A stretch of DNA of 64,000 nucleotides. Source: Daedaleopsis sinensis. Lineage: Eukaryota > Basidiomycota > Agaricomycetes > Polyporales > Polyporaceae. Shown piece by piece: positions 35,401 through 47,200 of this stretch (position 1 is the first letter of the stretch; each line of letters begins with the position of its first letter). The position numbers were made by a program, and so were the translations under genes. The stretch spans positions 4,774,001 to 4,838,000 of the forward strand of contig CM066300.1 of NCBI GenBank assembly GCA_033807695.1. Reading direction: 5' to 3'. The notes under the pieces are model-generated. The model saw nothing but the letters and a program-made list of their open reading frames with translations, did not search any database and was not told the origin of the DNA.

Positions 35401-37656
35401 GAGGAGCGCGATGAGCTTGTCTTGGAAGCCCTCTTCGACGGCGTACTCTTTGATCTCGTCATTGCCGTCCCAGATCTGTGCGATGCATAGAGAAGACCAT
35501 TGTCGGAGCAAAAAGTCACCCTCGTCCAGGTGGGTGAAGCAAGCGTCAAACACCCGCTCGCGCCAGCAGGCGTTCTGGCCATTCGCGTAGTCCCGCGCGA
35601 TGGTGGACAGGATGAATGCACACATCGCCTTGTGCTCGGCTCCGTTCGGGAAAGCTCCTTGCCGCGGATCGTCGTGGCCTACCAAGGCCGACGCAAAGTA
35701 CTTGTAGCCCTGATTGTTGTACAAGTCAACTTGGCAGCTCGGGTCTACCGCGGATATCCGCGCCCAGATGAAGATGAGCACAGGCTTCAGGTCCTGTCCT
35801 GCGGCCTGGAGCAAACGTGCGATGTACGGGAAGATCCCAATCGTGAGGGCTAGGTGGACGGCCCATGGACCGAGGTCGACGAATTGGGATAGGAGGATCA
35901 ACGCCCGCAGTCGATGTGGCTGGGATAATAGCACCTGCAGAACGATGGGGAGCTGATCTGGGGGTTTGCGGGGTACGAGGTGCTGATCACCCTCCAGGGC
36001 ATCCGAATTGTGCGGTGCGACGCTACTCGGGCCATCGAGGAGCTGTTCTGGAGGGATTTGAACGGGTAAGGAAAGGGGCCCTGGCTTCGTGAGAGCGGAG
36101 CCACCGCGTGAAATCCAAACCTCGAAGGCCGTAAGTTGATCAGTGAAGAACCTACTAGGAATGTACGTGTAAGGCTTTTCCCCGGCTGCATTGGCTAAAG
36201 CAGACGGAGCGACCGAGTCATTCCTAGCAGCTTGTCGCCTATTGCGGGCACCCAATGACACATCCTTGGCGACGCTCGGTTCCGCGTGCTTCAGCAAGTC
36301 TGGTAATTGCCGTAGACAAGCATCGACGGCGAGGTCCCACGATGCCCAGAGGGGATGTGTGTTGGTAGGAGGGAGAGGAGGGTACGTGTGCGGGGTACAG
36401 TGGTAGTTCTTCATGATACGCTCGGCGAGCAGAAAGTTGCGAAACAACGAAGCGATGAGAAGGTCAGAGCGGTAGAGGCGAGTGAACACTTCGCGCGGGA
36501 ATGTGGTCCAAGCAATAGTGTCCGTGATAGCGGTGAAGATCCAGTTGAGCTCGCCGAGGGGAGTGCGTCGGTCCTTCAGGTCGCCAGGAAGCTGCATAAC
36601 CTGATCAGTCGAGGTGTCATTAGGCAACTGGTTGGTGAGCAGGAAGTAACGAAGGGCGATGTCGATGGGGGAGGTCAGGCATGAAGTAAACAGGTCGGCA
36701 GGGAGTTCTGGGCAGGATGGCAGTTGCTCGTCGGACGCGCACGCAGCGAGCTGAATACATTCAGAAAAAGGCGGCATGCCTTCAGGGTAGCCACCGCCAT
36801 GCAGCTTTGCCTCGCCGTCGCGCTGCTCAGCGAACTTCACGAAGTTGATTAGGAGGTTACCCGCAGCGGAGCAATCCCAAATAAAGATGCATGGAGAACG
36901 TAGCCAAGACTGGATCTCCTGCAGAGCAATAGGGATATATTGCGTGTAGTTTCGATTGAAGCACCAGAGCTCTCCACTAGGTGTCGGTTTCGGTACGCCG
37001 TGTCCGTTGTAATGAAAGAGGACGGCGTCTTCCATGGCAGATTTGCGGAGGGTCATGCAAAACCGCTTCAAGTCATCCTTGGAGGGGTCCAGGATAGGCT
37101 TGTAGGAAATCTTCGGGTTGAGACCCTCGAACTGGTGCTGCAGATTCTGTCCGATGACTTCGAGTGCCTTGTGGGATGGCATCGTGTGTGGATCAACCCA
37201 GGCTTCCAAAACCGCGCATGGATTGGTCTTGATGATGTCTGGGGGGTCGACGTCAATGTTCAGGCAGAGGACGAGAGCTGCATGAGCGGTCTTGATTTTT
37301 CCCGGAGCCTGACGCCATGGGATCATCTGAGGAGTACCGGGAGCAGGAGGCGTAGTGTTTCCGCATGTGAGATGACGCTTGGCGGACCAGTACGGGTGGA
37401 TGGGGGTAGCCTCTGGGAGGTCGGTGACCGACCCATGGCGGAAGTCGGGGTCGGAGGTGCCGTTCAGACCTCTCTGGCCTGTGCGCGACGACGACGGATC
37501 TGAACGACTGGAGCGGTGATCTCGTTCGGTATCGGAGTCGTCTGAGCTCCGTTGCCTTCTGCCTGTCCAGCCATTGCTGCCTGGGCACGACCTTGGTTTC
37601 AAGTTTGCGAGTACGGACGATGGTCACGTACCTTCTGCGTGGTGATGACCGTACAT
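32426..37656 (-). CDS. Raptor/Kog1/Mip1, TORC1 scaffold subunit
   Basis: TORC1 subunit that recruits substrates to TOR kinase at the vacuole. Ten exons (37632-37656, 34114-37580, 33939-34047, 33752-33869, 33571-33695, 33291-33508, 33009-33223, 32820-32942, 32526-32731, 32426-32463) give 1547 residues. The N-terminal caspase-like RNC domain shows HYNGHGVPKPT and FIWDCSAAG (about residues 140-320). Central HEAT-type helices follow, with SPEVRAAALYALSSF and a KEWRGYFIVCAW block. A Ser/Pro-rich linker (about 950-1130) leads to seven-bladed WD40 repeats (for example VWDWIKRKR, SRIIRVWDAH, GEVKLWDIRGG). It ends GTVRIMGCKLPSVS. The 25-nt first exon starting MYGHHHAEG was chosen because the large exon has no early ATG and begins after a good acceptor. 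It is head to head with dynactin. Confidence 0.93.
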
Positions 37657-38062
37657 CGCTGCTCAGTTCGTGCCCGCCCCAGAGCCTTCGCCGACCTCCC
37701 AGTGTCGTCCCAGAGTCCGGCAGAGCGAGCGTTGAGATGAACTTGTAGTGAAGACAGAGGATGCAGGGTTGACGTCGGTCTCGGATCTACAGACTGACTC
37801 TAATAGAGGGGTAATCGGAGTCTGAACTTGAGCATAGTAACTTTGTAGAGCCTTAGAAGTCACAGTAAGAGTTTCCATTATGAGCTTATTATCGCGTTTG
37901 ACTTATGTAGTACTCTTCCGGACCGTACGGCCTCCTTCCTCCACTCCGTCCTCAACGTCGCGACCGTCATCGCCGACCCACACGCTCGCTTTGATTCTGC
38001 CGTTTGGCACGCGGAGTGCACCGTCTGACTTTCTGCGGCTTGGCTCGTCCGACGGCTAGTCA
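37657..38062. promoter_or_regulatory. bidirectional promoter, Raptor/dynactin
   Basis: Only 406 bp separate the two divergent ATGs, so both promoters and 5' UTRs share this segment. No clear TATA box is seen on either side, in keeping with housekeeping expression. Confidence 0.55.
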
Positions 38063-41000
38063 ATGCCTCCCGTCGCAACAGACCCCCCACTAGGAGCACT
38101 TGCCGAGATTCCTGCTGGCCGAGGCATTATCAGGTTCTGCGGCGGCACCTCTTTCTCTAGCGGCAAATGGATTGGCATCGAGCTCTACGAATCTAATGGC
38201 AAGAATGATGGGTCGGTCAACGGGGTGAAATACTTTACTTGCAGACCGAACTATGGTGTCTTTGTCCGACCCAGCCAGGTACAGGTCATCTCTGCCACCC
38301 CGGAACCTCCACCTGCGGTGAGTACGTTTCAACACTTCTCTATCCAGTCAAAATCCCATATTCCGAAATAGGCCAAAGCGGCGAGGGCATTAGGTCACCA
38401 GCGAACGGGAAGCCTATCTCGTACTCCGTCCAACCGCTCTGCAGCTTCTCCTCGCGCAGTAAGCCCGGCCAAACCTTCTACTTCAGCAAACGGCAATGGG
38501 AACGCTCTTCTGTCTCCATCACGCCCCACAGCAGCCCGCCTCGGTTCACCCACGAAGCGGCAATCGCTTGGAATACAGGCTCGTGGTCTTGCTCGCTCCG
38601 GATCGTTTCACTCCGAGGCACCCAGTCCTACGCTCACTAGGAGTCCCCGTCTTCCAGAGTCTCCTACTGCACTAGAACCGTCACCCAAGATATTTCCGAA
38701 AGCCTTCTCGTCTCCCGGACAAGCCTCACCACAACCTCCACAACCGTCTTCACTCAGACGCGTGTCATCGCCGCCGCCGCAAGAGGCGGAACCCGACTTA
38801 GTAGATGAACAACCTCCGTTACCTGTCGAACGAGCACCTTCACGTCCTGTTACGCCCGTAGTAAGTGTCTGCTCCTCCAAGAAACCCACCCCGTGCATAA
38901 TCGTCCCAGCGAGTCGTAGATGACACTGAGCTGCAAGAGCTGCGCGCGAAGATCCGCGTGCTTGAGGCGAAACGTGCGGACGATGCGCGACACGTGCGGG
39001 AGCTCGAGACGCGTCTGTCTGAAGCAGAATCGTTTGTCGCGCTCCGCCCGAAGCTTCAGGCGAAGCTGAACCAGCAGCAAACGGATCTGATTGCAACGCG
39101 TCGTGAACTCGCAGATGCCCAGCAACTCGCACAGCTCGCAGAGACTCGGATATTGGACACTCAAGAGCAGCTCGAGATGGCCATGTTAGACAAGGAGATG
39201 GCAGAGGAGCGCGCGGAGGTGGCTGAGGCGGAACTCGAGGAGGCACAAGAGAAGCTCGCCATCGTGGAGGTCGAGTTGGAGCATCTCCGAGAAGGCGGAG
39301 GTCAGTTTTGCGAGCCGTCTTTGCTGTGGACTCTCACTGACAGGACGGTGAAGCCGGAGAGGAAGGTGGCGACGCTGCTGCTAAGCAATCTTTGGCCTAC
39401 ATTCAGCTCGAGAAGCAGAATGAACGTCTCAAGGAAGCTCTGATCAAGTATGTGTGGCGTTCTGGTGACTGCATCGCATATCTCACCATTGTGTAGGTTG
39501 CGAGACATTACTCAGGAGACGGAGCTGGAACAGCGCAGACGAATCTCCGAGATGGAGAAAGATGTTACGACCCTCGATGACATTCAGAGTACGTGTTCTC
39601 GTTAGTCCGCTCGCCTTTTGTCGCTCATTCTGTCGAATCAGCGCAATATGAGTCTACACTCATCAAGTTGCAGAACGCAGATACGCAGATCGAAGACCTC
39701 AAAGCACAGCTTGACGCGACTCTCGAACTGGAAGACCTCTTGCTAGGACTCACTGAGCGTAACTCAAACCTCGTGGAGGTTCGTAGCAATATGGCTGTTA
39801 CTCACGTTGACCTTGCTGACAGCATGAATCTCAGAAAATCGAGGAGATGCGTATCACCATCGAGGATCTAGAAGCGCTCAAGGAACTCAACGATGAACTG
39901 GAGGAGAATCACGTTGAAACTGAGAAGGCACTGCAGGAAGATATAGGCGAGTCTGCCTGATATCAGGTCTATTATAAGCTAACGACCGGTTCTGTTGTTG
40001 TAGATGCGAAGGACATTCAGATCCATGAGCAGAATAGAAAGATCCAGAGTCTTGAGGAGTCATGTCAGGACTTGGAGGGTACTATCGTGCAGTTCCGTGA
40101 ACTCGTGCTCTCGCTCCAAACGTTCGTATTCACTCAAGAATTGAACGGTCATTTGTTCAAAGTTTTTCTTTCACAGTGAACTCGATACTCTTCGCACTGA
40201 GACGCAGACCGCACAACACGAGTCTGCCACCGCAGCCTCCCAGACCGCGAACATGATGTCACTCAACCTCAAGCTCCAATCCGCTGCGTCCAAGAACCAA
40301 GCACGGCACATCGATTTGGAAGTCAAGAAGATTGAGGCGCGCGAGGCTCGGGAGCTGCTTACCATCATACAGGTTCGTGCCGCATTTTTTATCGCACATG
40401 TTCTCAGCTCAAACACCTCATGTGCCATAGCCGTACTTGCCACAAGTCTACGTCGAGTCGGACATGGACGCGACGAATTGCTACCTGTTTTTCCAACGCC
40501 TTGCGGCCAAGGTCGATCTCATCAACGCGGTCGTTGCTCAGACGCACAACCTGCCTGAGTCCCTGAACGGTCCTGTATCAGATATGCTCGTCGGTGTGTG
40601 CGAGGTGCGTTTCGTGACTTCTGTCGAATCAATATTGTATCACGGTGACTGACATCGGGGCGCAGATGCGTGGCCGCCTCTCGAGTCTGTCGACGACATG
40701 CAAGCGCTTTGCTGCCATCCTCCGCAGATGCGATGTGGAAGCATTCCTCAACGTCGGACGCATCTACCAGGACATCGCTCCTATGGAGAAGCGGATCGAC
40801 ATGCACATCGACCTCCTCCGCCGCGACGAGTTCCGTGAGCTCGAGTGTGTGAGCGACGCAGCCAAGTATGTCCGATGTCCCTTGCTGCTTTTCCGGGTAT
40901 TTACGAGTCTTTTTACAGGATGCAGTCACAGTTCGACCACCTCTCCGAGACGTACTTCAACGGTTTCGAGTACGACTTGGGGGAGCGCGAGCTCGGCTAC

Positions 41001-42707
41001 GCGCTCTCGTTTGACCATGATCTTGAGATGTTCGCCGCGTCCGTGGGTCTCATTAAGACGTCGGTCGCTACAGTCCTCAAAGACAAAGGTAGGTAAAGGG
41101 TGCTACATGGATTTCACGCGGCGGCTCATGTACACCCAGATGTCGAGGTCAACCTGGGCAATGTCGATGCTGACGCAGATTTCTTCGAGCCGCTGCAGAA
41201 GCTCCTCGATCAGTGCAGGAGCGCGAAGGTGCTCTCGAAGTCTGTGTCTCATGTCCTACATTCCTTGGATCGAGCGCTCACCTTGCATGCAGGAAGCTCA
41301 CGAAGCGCGTTGAGGACCTCACCCAGGACTCGATGGCGCTGAAAGCACACCTCGTCCCTCAGCTCCAAACGCTTGTCAACACCGTCCCCGAGCTGGTGAA
41401 CTTCGGTATCTCGGTGCGTTGCTCTGAGCTTTCCTCGCGCGTGGCGGCACTGACTAAAGACCGCACAGTTGGCACAACTGGTGATGCCGCATATCGGTGA
41501 CGTCCGTGCTGCCAAGTCGGCCTTTGAGCTGTCGACCGTCCTCTCCTTCGTTCGGGAAAGTGTAGCATCCACCGTAGGCAAGGGACGCAGCGACGATGCG
41601 TCACCGTGGGACTCCGTCGGGGACTTCTTCAACCAGATCATGCAGGAAGCTGGCCGGATCGTGCCCATGTCGCTGGAGAGCGAGAGCACGCTTAAGAGTG
41701 GGACTCCTTTCGTATCGTATCCGTGTTCCATTGTGACTGACCGATTTCCGTAGTCACTGGAACCGCTCCGTGGGTGGTGCGCATCGACGAGATCAAGGCG
41801 GCGACTGCCATCAACGTCGAGGCCGAGCGCAAGGTCGCACAACTGAACGACGAGATGCTAGCGCTCGCGCGCAGCCTGAAGATCAAGGACCAGACGATCC
41901 AGGAGACAGGCGTCAAGGTCGAGCTCATGGAGCGGCGGATGGAGGCGGTCAAGAAGCAGGCAGACGCTATCGTCGACTTGGAGAACGAGCTCGCGAAGGC
42001 GCGCAAGCAGGAGCGCGCGTACGAGGAGGCGATGGAGCAGCTCCAGGCGGACCTCGACGCGCAGGAGCAGGAGACCGCGAAGCTCAAGACGCTCGTGAAC
42101 AACCCCGAGCGGCAGCCGTCGGCCACGCAGGTCGTCGAGGTGGAGGCAGTCCCGACCGAGGGCAACCTCGAGACGTCTTACCTCTTAGAACAGGTGATGC
42201 GCTTCCGCTTTCTTGTCTGCGCGAATCGAGTGCTCACAGCCATGCCATTGCCAGATTGACGCGCTTCGCGGTACCGTGCGCTTCCTGCGCTCCGAGAACT
42301 CGTTCCTCAAGGGCCAGGACCTGCTCAAAGAGATCGAGGCGCTGCCCGAGCTCCGTGCGCCGTCCCCGCGCGCGCCGACGCCCCCGCTCGTGCCCTCGAC
42401 GCTCTCAGACTCGGACTCGGACGACGACAACGAGTCGCGCGCGCCGCGCACGCTGCGCTCGCTCGCGGTCGAGTCAAAGCTGCTGTACCGCGAGGTGATC
42501 CAGTACACGTCCGCGCCGCGCCTCGTCGACCTCTCCGTGCTCAAGGCGCGCCGCGCGGACGGCCAGCCGACGACGAAGGCGTGGATGCCGCGGAAGAAGA
42601 CACCGGCATACCAGCTGTTCGAGCGCAAGATGCAAGGCGAGCGATTGGGCAGGCGGCTCAAGGGCTTGCTCGAGCTCACGAGCCAGATGGAGCCGGAGTC
42701 CGATTGA
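38063..42707 (+). CDS. dynactin p150Glued (Nip100/Ssm4 type)
   Basis: Largest dynactin subunit, linking dynein to microtubules. About 17 exons give roughly 1250 residues. Exon 1 (38063-38317) encodes the CAP-Gly domain with GTSFSSGKWIGIEL and a following GVFVRPSQV. Exon 2 (38372-38860) is a Ser/Pro-rich basic linker. A long coiled coil follows from exon 3 (38910 on), with VRELETRLSEAE and AEERAEVAEAELEE, then the conserved YIQLEKQNERLKEAL block at 39344-39447, and a second coiled coil near 41754-42193. Exon 17 (42255-42707) is the C-terminus. The exon 7 donor at 39947 is GC rather than GT. The exon 3/4 join is ambiguous: the strong donor at 39301 breaks the frame, while a weaker donor at 39270 keeps it. 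Confidence 0.88.
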
Positions 42708-43143
42708 GGGGTGCAGGCCCTGTAGTATGTATGTGCGTCGATGCGTATCCTTTGAGATCGTCATCCATGTCGGCTGTTTGGATATCCTAGGAATGTGTTA
42801 TTGCTATACCCTCATGTCGTATCTTCCCCTCATGATCCTCCGCAGTTCAGCATATGTACTTATCCCGCACACAGTCCTAGTCGTCGCTTTGTGGTCGCGC
42901 ACAATTAGAGCTCACGCTCGAGATCTATCAGGCCTCGTGCCTTCATGTCGTTGTCTTCTTTGCGCTAGATGATGATAGAAGGTTACAACAAGGCTGATAC
43001 AAGTACGATCTAGTGGACATCGACAGCGATAATGAAACGATAAGCACAGATGTTACGACGACCTTTCGACCTTCAGACTCGCGAAGCTGCGAGCTTACTT
43101 TCTCCCGCATTCATAAACTCGATCGGAGTTAGCCCTCAAGGCC
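42708..43143. other. convergent 3' flanks
   Basis: About 440 bases between the ends of dynactin and the small acidic gene, presumably both 3' UTRs. AT-richer than the flanking exons; no gene seen. Confidence 0.5.
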
Positions 43144-43710
43144 TCACACCTCTTCCTCCTCCCCCTCCGCTGCGTTGTCTGCCGCTGTCCTCGCCCGCTT
43201 CGCGACGCCCTCCTCGGCCTCCTGGAACTCTCCGTAGTCCCCAGAGATCCTGTCGACCTCCTCGTCTTCCTCGCGAGAGCGCTTCGTCCCAGCGACGGAC
43301 GACGCCGCGCTCTGTTCTGCGTCCGGCGCGTCTTCGTACTCTTCGTCCTCCTCGTCCTCCTCGGCCGCCGCGCCGCCCTGGTACACGTGCTGTCAGCTGT
43401 GGGCACTCGAATAGAAAGAGAGTGACCGCGCGACTTGCCTCGCCGCCGATGAGGAGGGCCGTCAGGCTCGAACGCTGGCCGCCCTGAGCCTGAGGCTGTT
43501 CCCCCTCTGCCTCGCCTTCGTCGTACTCCTCCCCCGAGCCGTCCTCTCCTTCGTCATCCTGCGGGTCCGGACGAGATGCGTGAGTTTGCGGCGCGGCGAC
43601 AGGCTGCGCGGTGTAAGTGGGGAACGCACCTCGATGTCCTCGTACTCGTCGCTCTCCTCTTCCTCGTTCAGCTCGGGCTCCTCGACCGGATCTACGGGGC
43701 TCTTCGACAT
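43144..43710 (-). CDS. small highly acidic protein, unknown function
   Basis: Three exons (43630-43710, 43439-43558, 43144-43389) encode 148 residues. About 40% is Glu/Asp, in runs such as LNEEEESDEYEDIE and EEDEEDEEYED, with a short hydrophobic patch SSLTALLIGGE in the middle. Two basic clusters (TKRSREED, AKRARTA) could be nuclear localisation signals. Such layouts occur in acidic chromatin- or ribosome-associated chaperones, but no family is recognised. The second intron (43390-43438) begins with GC in the strong context AG|GCAAGT. The model is supported because all three exons keep the same acidic composition and frame. Confidence 0.7.
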
Positions 43711-44215
43711 GGTGAGCCGCTCGGTGAGAGGTGCGTCAGGCAGTCGGGCAAGGCTTTGGGCGAGTTGGGAGGTGGGCCGTGGAGGTGCTACCGCTGCCAG
43801 CGAAGAGGGCCTGGGGTGGAGATGGCGGATGGAGGAACGTCGGCGAACGTTTGTGGGGATGATTGGATGGGATTGCTTGCATAAGACTCCCAGAGCCCCC
43901 ACTCTGCGTACTCCGACTCTGTGGGCCGCGTGTATTCCCCCTCTTCCGTACGATCTGCGTGACTGCGTCAAGCTCCTCTAGATTTCAGAGTTTACGTCCG
44001 ATCATGATGTGCTGCAAGCATCTATCATGTCTGAAGAATCGTGAAGCGTAGATCTCATGTGCGTCCTCAGCTGTTCTGATAACCACGGCTCCAAAGTGTT
44101 CACTCTACAACCAGCCTGAGACGGTGAAGTATGAAGAGATACAGTAATCCAGTAGTGTCCGCAAAAAGCCATACTAATCTAGAGCTCTAATGTTCATCAG
44201 GTATTCATCAAGGCA
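43711..44215. other. intergenic, nothing recognised
   Basis: About 500 bases: acidic-protein promoter on the left, ABC transporter 3' flank on the right. No gene seen. Confidence 0.45.
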
Positions 44216-47200
44216 TTAACACATCCTCCACCACGGTCGCCGCCCTTGTCTGTGGTCCTCCTCAGCGACGTTATTCTCCCTGATCACCTTGAGGAACACG
44301 CTCTCGAGCGTCGCCCGCTCCACCGTGTACTCGGAGAAGTTGCCGCCCGAGAGCACCGCGAACAGCTGCGCGAGCGACATCCCGTTCCCGACCGGCACCT
44401 CGAAGCGCGTCGCGACGTCGTCCGCCATGCGCGCGCCCGGGATGCGCGTCATCAGCTCCTGCGCGTGCATGACCTCCTCCCGTGTCCGCGTGGAGAAGTG
44501 GACTTCGTACGTCGCGTAGCGCTCGACCAAGGAGTCGGTGGTCCCGACGGCTGTGTGGGAGACAGATGCGTTAGCTCACACACGGCTTTCCATACCCTGA
44601 CATTGAGCGCACCGAGCATCTTCTTTGCGAGAATGCCGACCTTGTTTGCGAGCGCCGACGCCTCCTCCATGGAGTCTATGAGGAACGGTGAGCCGACGCG
44701 TCGGGGTAGCGGATATCCATGCACTCACGCGTGGTGATGACGATAGCCTTCCCGACCGCCACATTCCGGAGAGTGCCCCACATGTCGCGCTTCATCTTTG
44801 CGTCGATACCGGTCGAGAACTCGTCGATGAGGACGACGGAGGGGTTCCCTGGGAGGCTGCCTCAGCTCGTGCACCCGAGCAAGCAGCGCAGAGCGACGTA
44901 CCAATGAGCGCGATCGCTAGGGACAGCTTGCGCTGGTTGCCCCCGGAGAGCTTGCTCGCAAGCCGGTCCGCGTACATGTGCAGCGAGGTCGCGTGCATGA
45001 GGCTCTCGACGTTGCTCTTGACCTCATCACCGCGATGCAGGCCTTTGAGCCGGCCGTAGATGAACAGATGCTCACGCACGGTTAGCTGCGAGTCGATGGC
45101 GGTGAACTGCGGGCAGACCCCAAGGGAGAGCCGTGCAGAGCGCGGGTGGTGGATCATCGAGACACCGTTGATCAGGACGTCTCCCTCGTCAGGAACTACG
45201 TCGCCCCCTTTGATATGGACAAGTATCAGAACCGCACAGGAGACGAGAAGCAAAGGCCAATACGTACGGATAACATTGAACGTCGTCGTCTTCCCTGCCC
45301 CATTGGGCCCGAGTAGCGCAAAGATCGTGTCCTTGGACACCCCGAAGCTCACGTTATCGACAACGCGGTTGTCGACGCTCCCGAACGCTTTGACGACGTT
45401 CATTACGCGCAGCGCGTCCGCAGAGTTCGTCACCTTCTCCGCCTCGTCGTCGACATCCCGCACCGTGGCCGCCGCGGAGCCAGGGACGGCGCCGGGCCCG
45501 AGCCGACTCTTGCGGAACTGGGAGAGCTTACGGACGATGATCGAGCCGGAGTCGACCCAGACGAGGATGCCGAAGAGGACGAAGGCGTAGAGGAAGAGGT
45601 AGAGGATCGGGCCGCCGTAGCGCGAGATGTCCCCGAGCGAGGACGTCGTCACGGGCTCTGAACCGTCGCAAAGAAGGGAGAACAGGTTGACAGAGACGAA
45701 GGAGGCGCGAAGCTGTAGGGTGAGGTGAGCGGCGTGTCCAGACAAGACATTACACTAGATCGGCACTGGACTTACAGGGCTCGCGACCGGGGCCAGGATT
45801 GACATCGTGTAGTCTGCATACATGTTGAGTGAGCAGTAACGAATGATACAACGTTGACGACGTACGGATGATGACAAGATCAGTCCCTGCGTCGGATGTC
45901 TTGGCGTATGTGAGGGTGAGTAGGTATCCAGCAAGGTACAGCTAGCCAGAGAAGAGTTGTCAGACTGGGCAACACAGACTGCGGGAGTGCACATACTATG
46001 AAGATGACGACTTGATATCCTGCAGCCATTGCGAATGCGGCCAGCGGCGAAGTCACCATCAACGACACACAGTACGAGAAAAGCGCCCCGACGATGCCAT
46101 ACAGCACCAGCACGACCCACTGCCCGCCCGATTCCGCATTAGTCGCGCGACATGACAGAAGTCAGCAAGGGCACTCACGAAGAAGCCAAGTCCAGTGAAC
46201 TGGTTCGAGGCCGCGGCGAAGATAATGACAATGAGCGTCGCCGCGACAACCGCGAACATCGAGTCGAACAGCAGGTGCCCCAGCCAGAGACCGATGGGGT
46301 CGGAGAGCCCATTCGAGAGCTGCATGGCCTGGACGGACGAGCGACGCTCCTTGGCGACGTACAGAGAGAAGAACGCGGGGTATACGGCCTACGCACGCAG
46401 TCACGTCAGCGGGTACTACACCATAACACAACGTGCGCTGAAGGGTACGAACCATAGCAGCCCCGAAGAACGCGACCCACTTGAGCGCGACGAGCGTGCC
46501 CGCCGCTATCCCCGGGAAGGTCTGGTAGTTTGCAAGGATAAGGCGCGGCAGGGGAGGCGCGCGGCCTGTCTGGTTGAGCGCGTTGTTGTACAGCAGGTTT
46601 GATGCCATGTTGAGCATCACGAGACCCGTGAACCCAGGCGGGGTCGCCTCCCAGGCGAAGAGCGCTGCCCCGGACTGCGGGTCTACTGAGACACCGCCGA
46701 ACGACTGGTTCCGGTAGGTTTGCTGTATCGTGTCGACGAAAGTAGCGTTGTCGGGGATGTTTTGGGTAATGAGCGTCCGGGTGGTGTTTCCGAGAGAAGA
46801 TATGATCCCTGGAGGAGACTGAAGCACTGCGGAACCAGTTGCTAGCTCAGCGACGAGTCCGAGCGGGGAGACTGGGAGGTAAAGTGGTGTCTGCGGGACG
46901 GTGCGAAACTGCGTGACGCATGTCTGCTTTGCACGGTTCGAGAGGAAAAAGATCGGGATGCAGGCTCCCGCTACGGCTACGAGGACAGCCAGACAAGGCG
47001 TGAGCCAGCTGCGTTTGGCGATGAGGAGCCGCTTGTGGTAGATGGTGAGCGCTTGACCGAATGGTGACCGGCGTCTTCCATTGGCTAGCTGTAGTGGTGG
47101 GACGGACGGAGGGGTAGGTGTATGCGCGAGCGATGGGGTTCCAGAAGGACTATCTTTCTCTACCGCATTGTCTTCTGAGGAGCGGGTGTCGTCGTGCATC

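Noticed and set aside
38239..38640. 133-codon frame beginning inside dynactin exon 1
   Set aside because: Alternative frame of the CAP-Gly exon and Ser/Pro linker; the true exon 2 frame continues to 38860 without stop and splices in phase.
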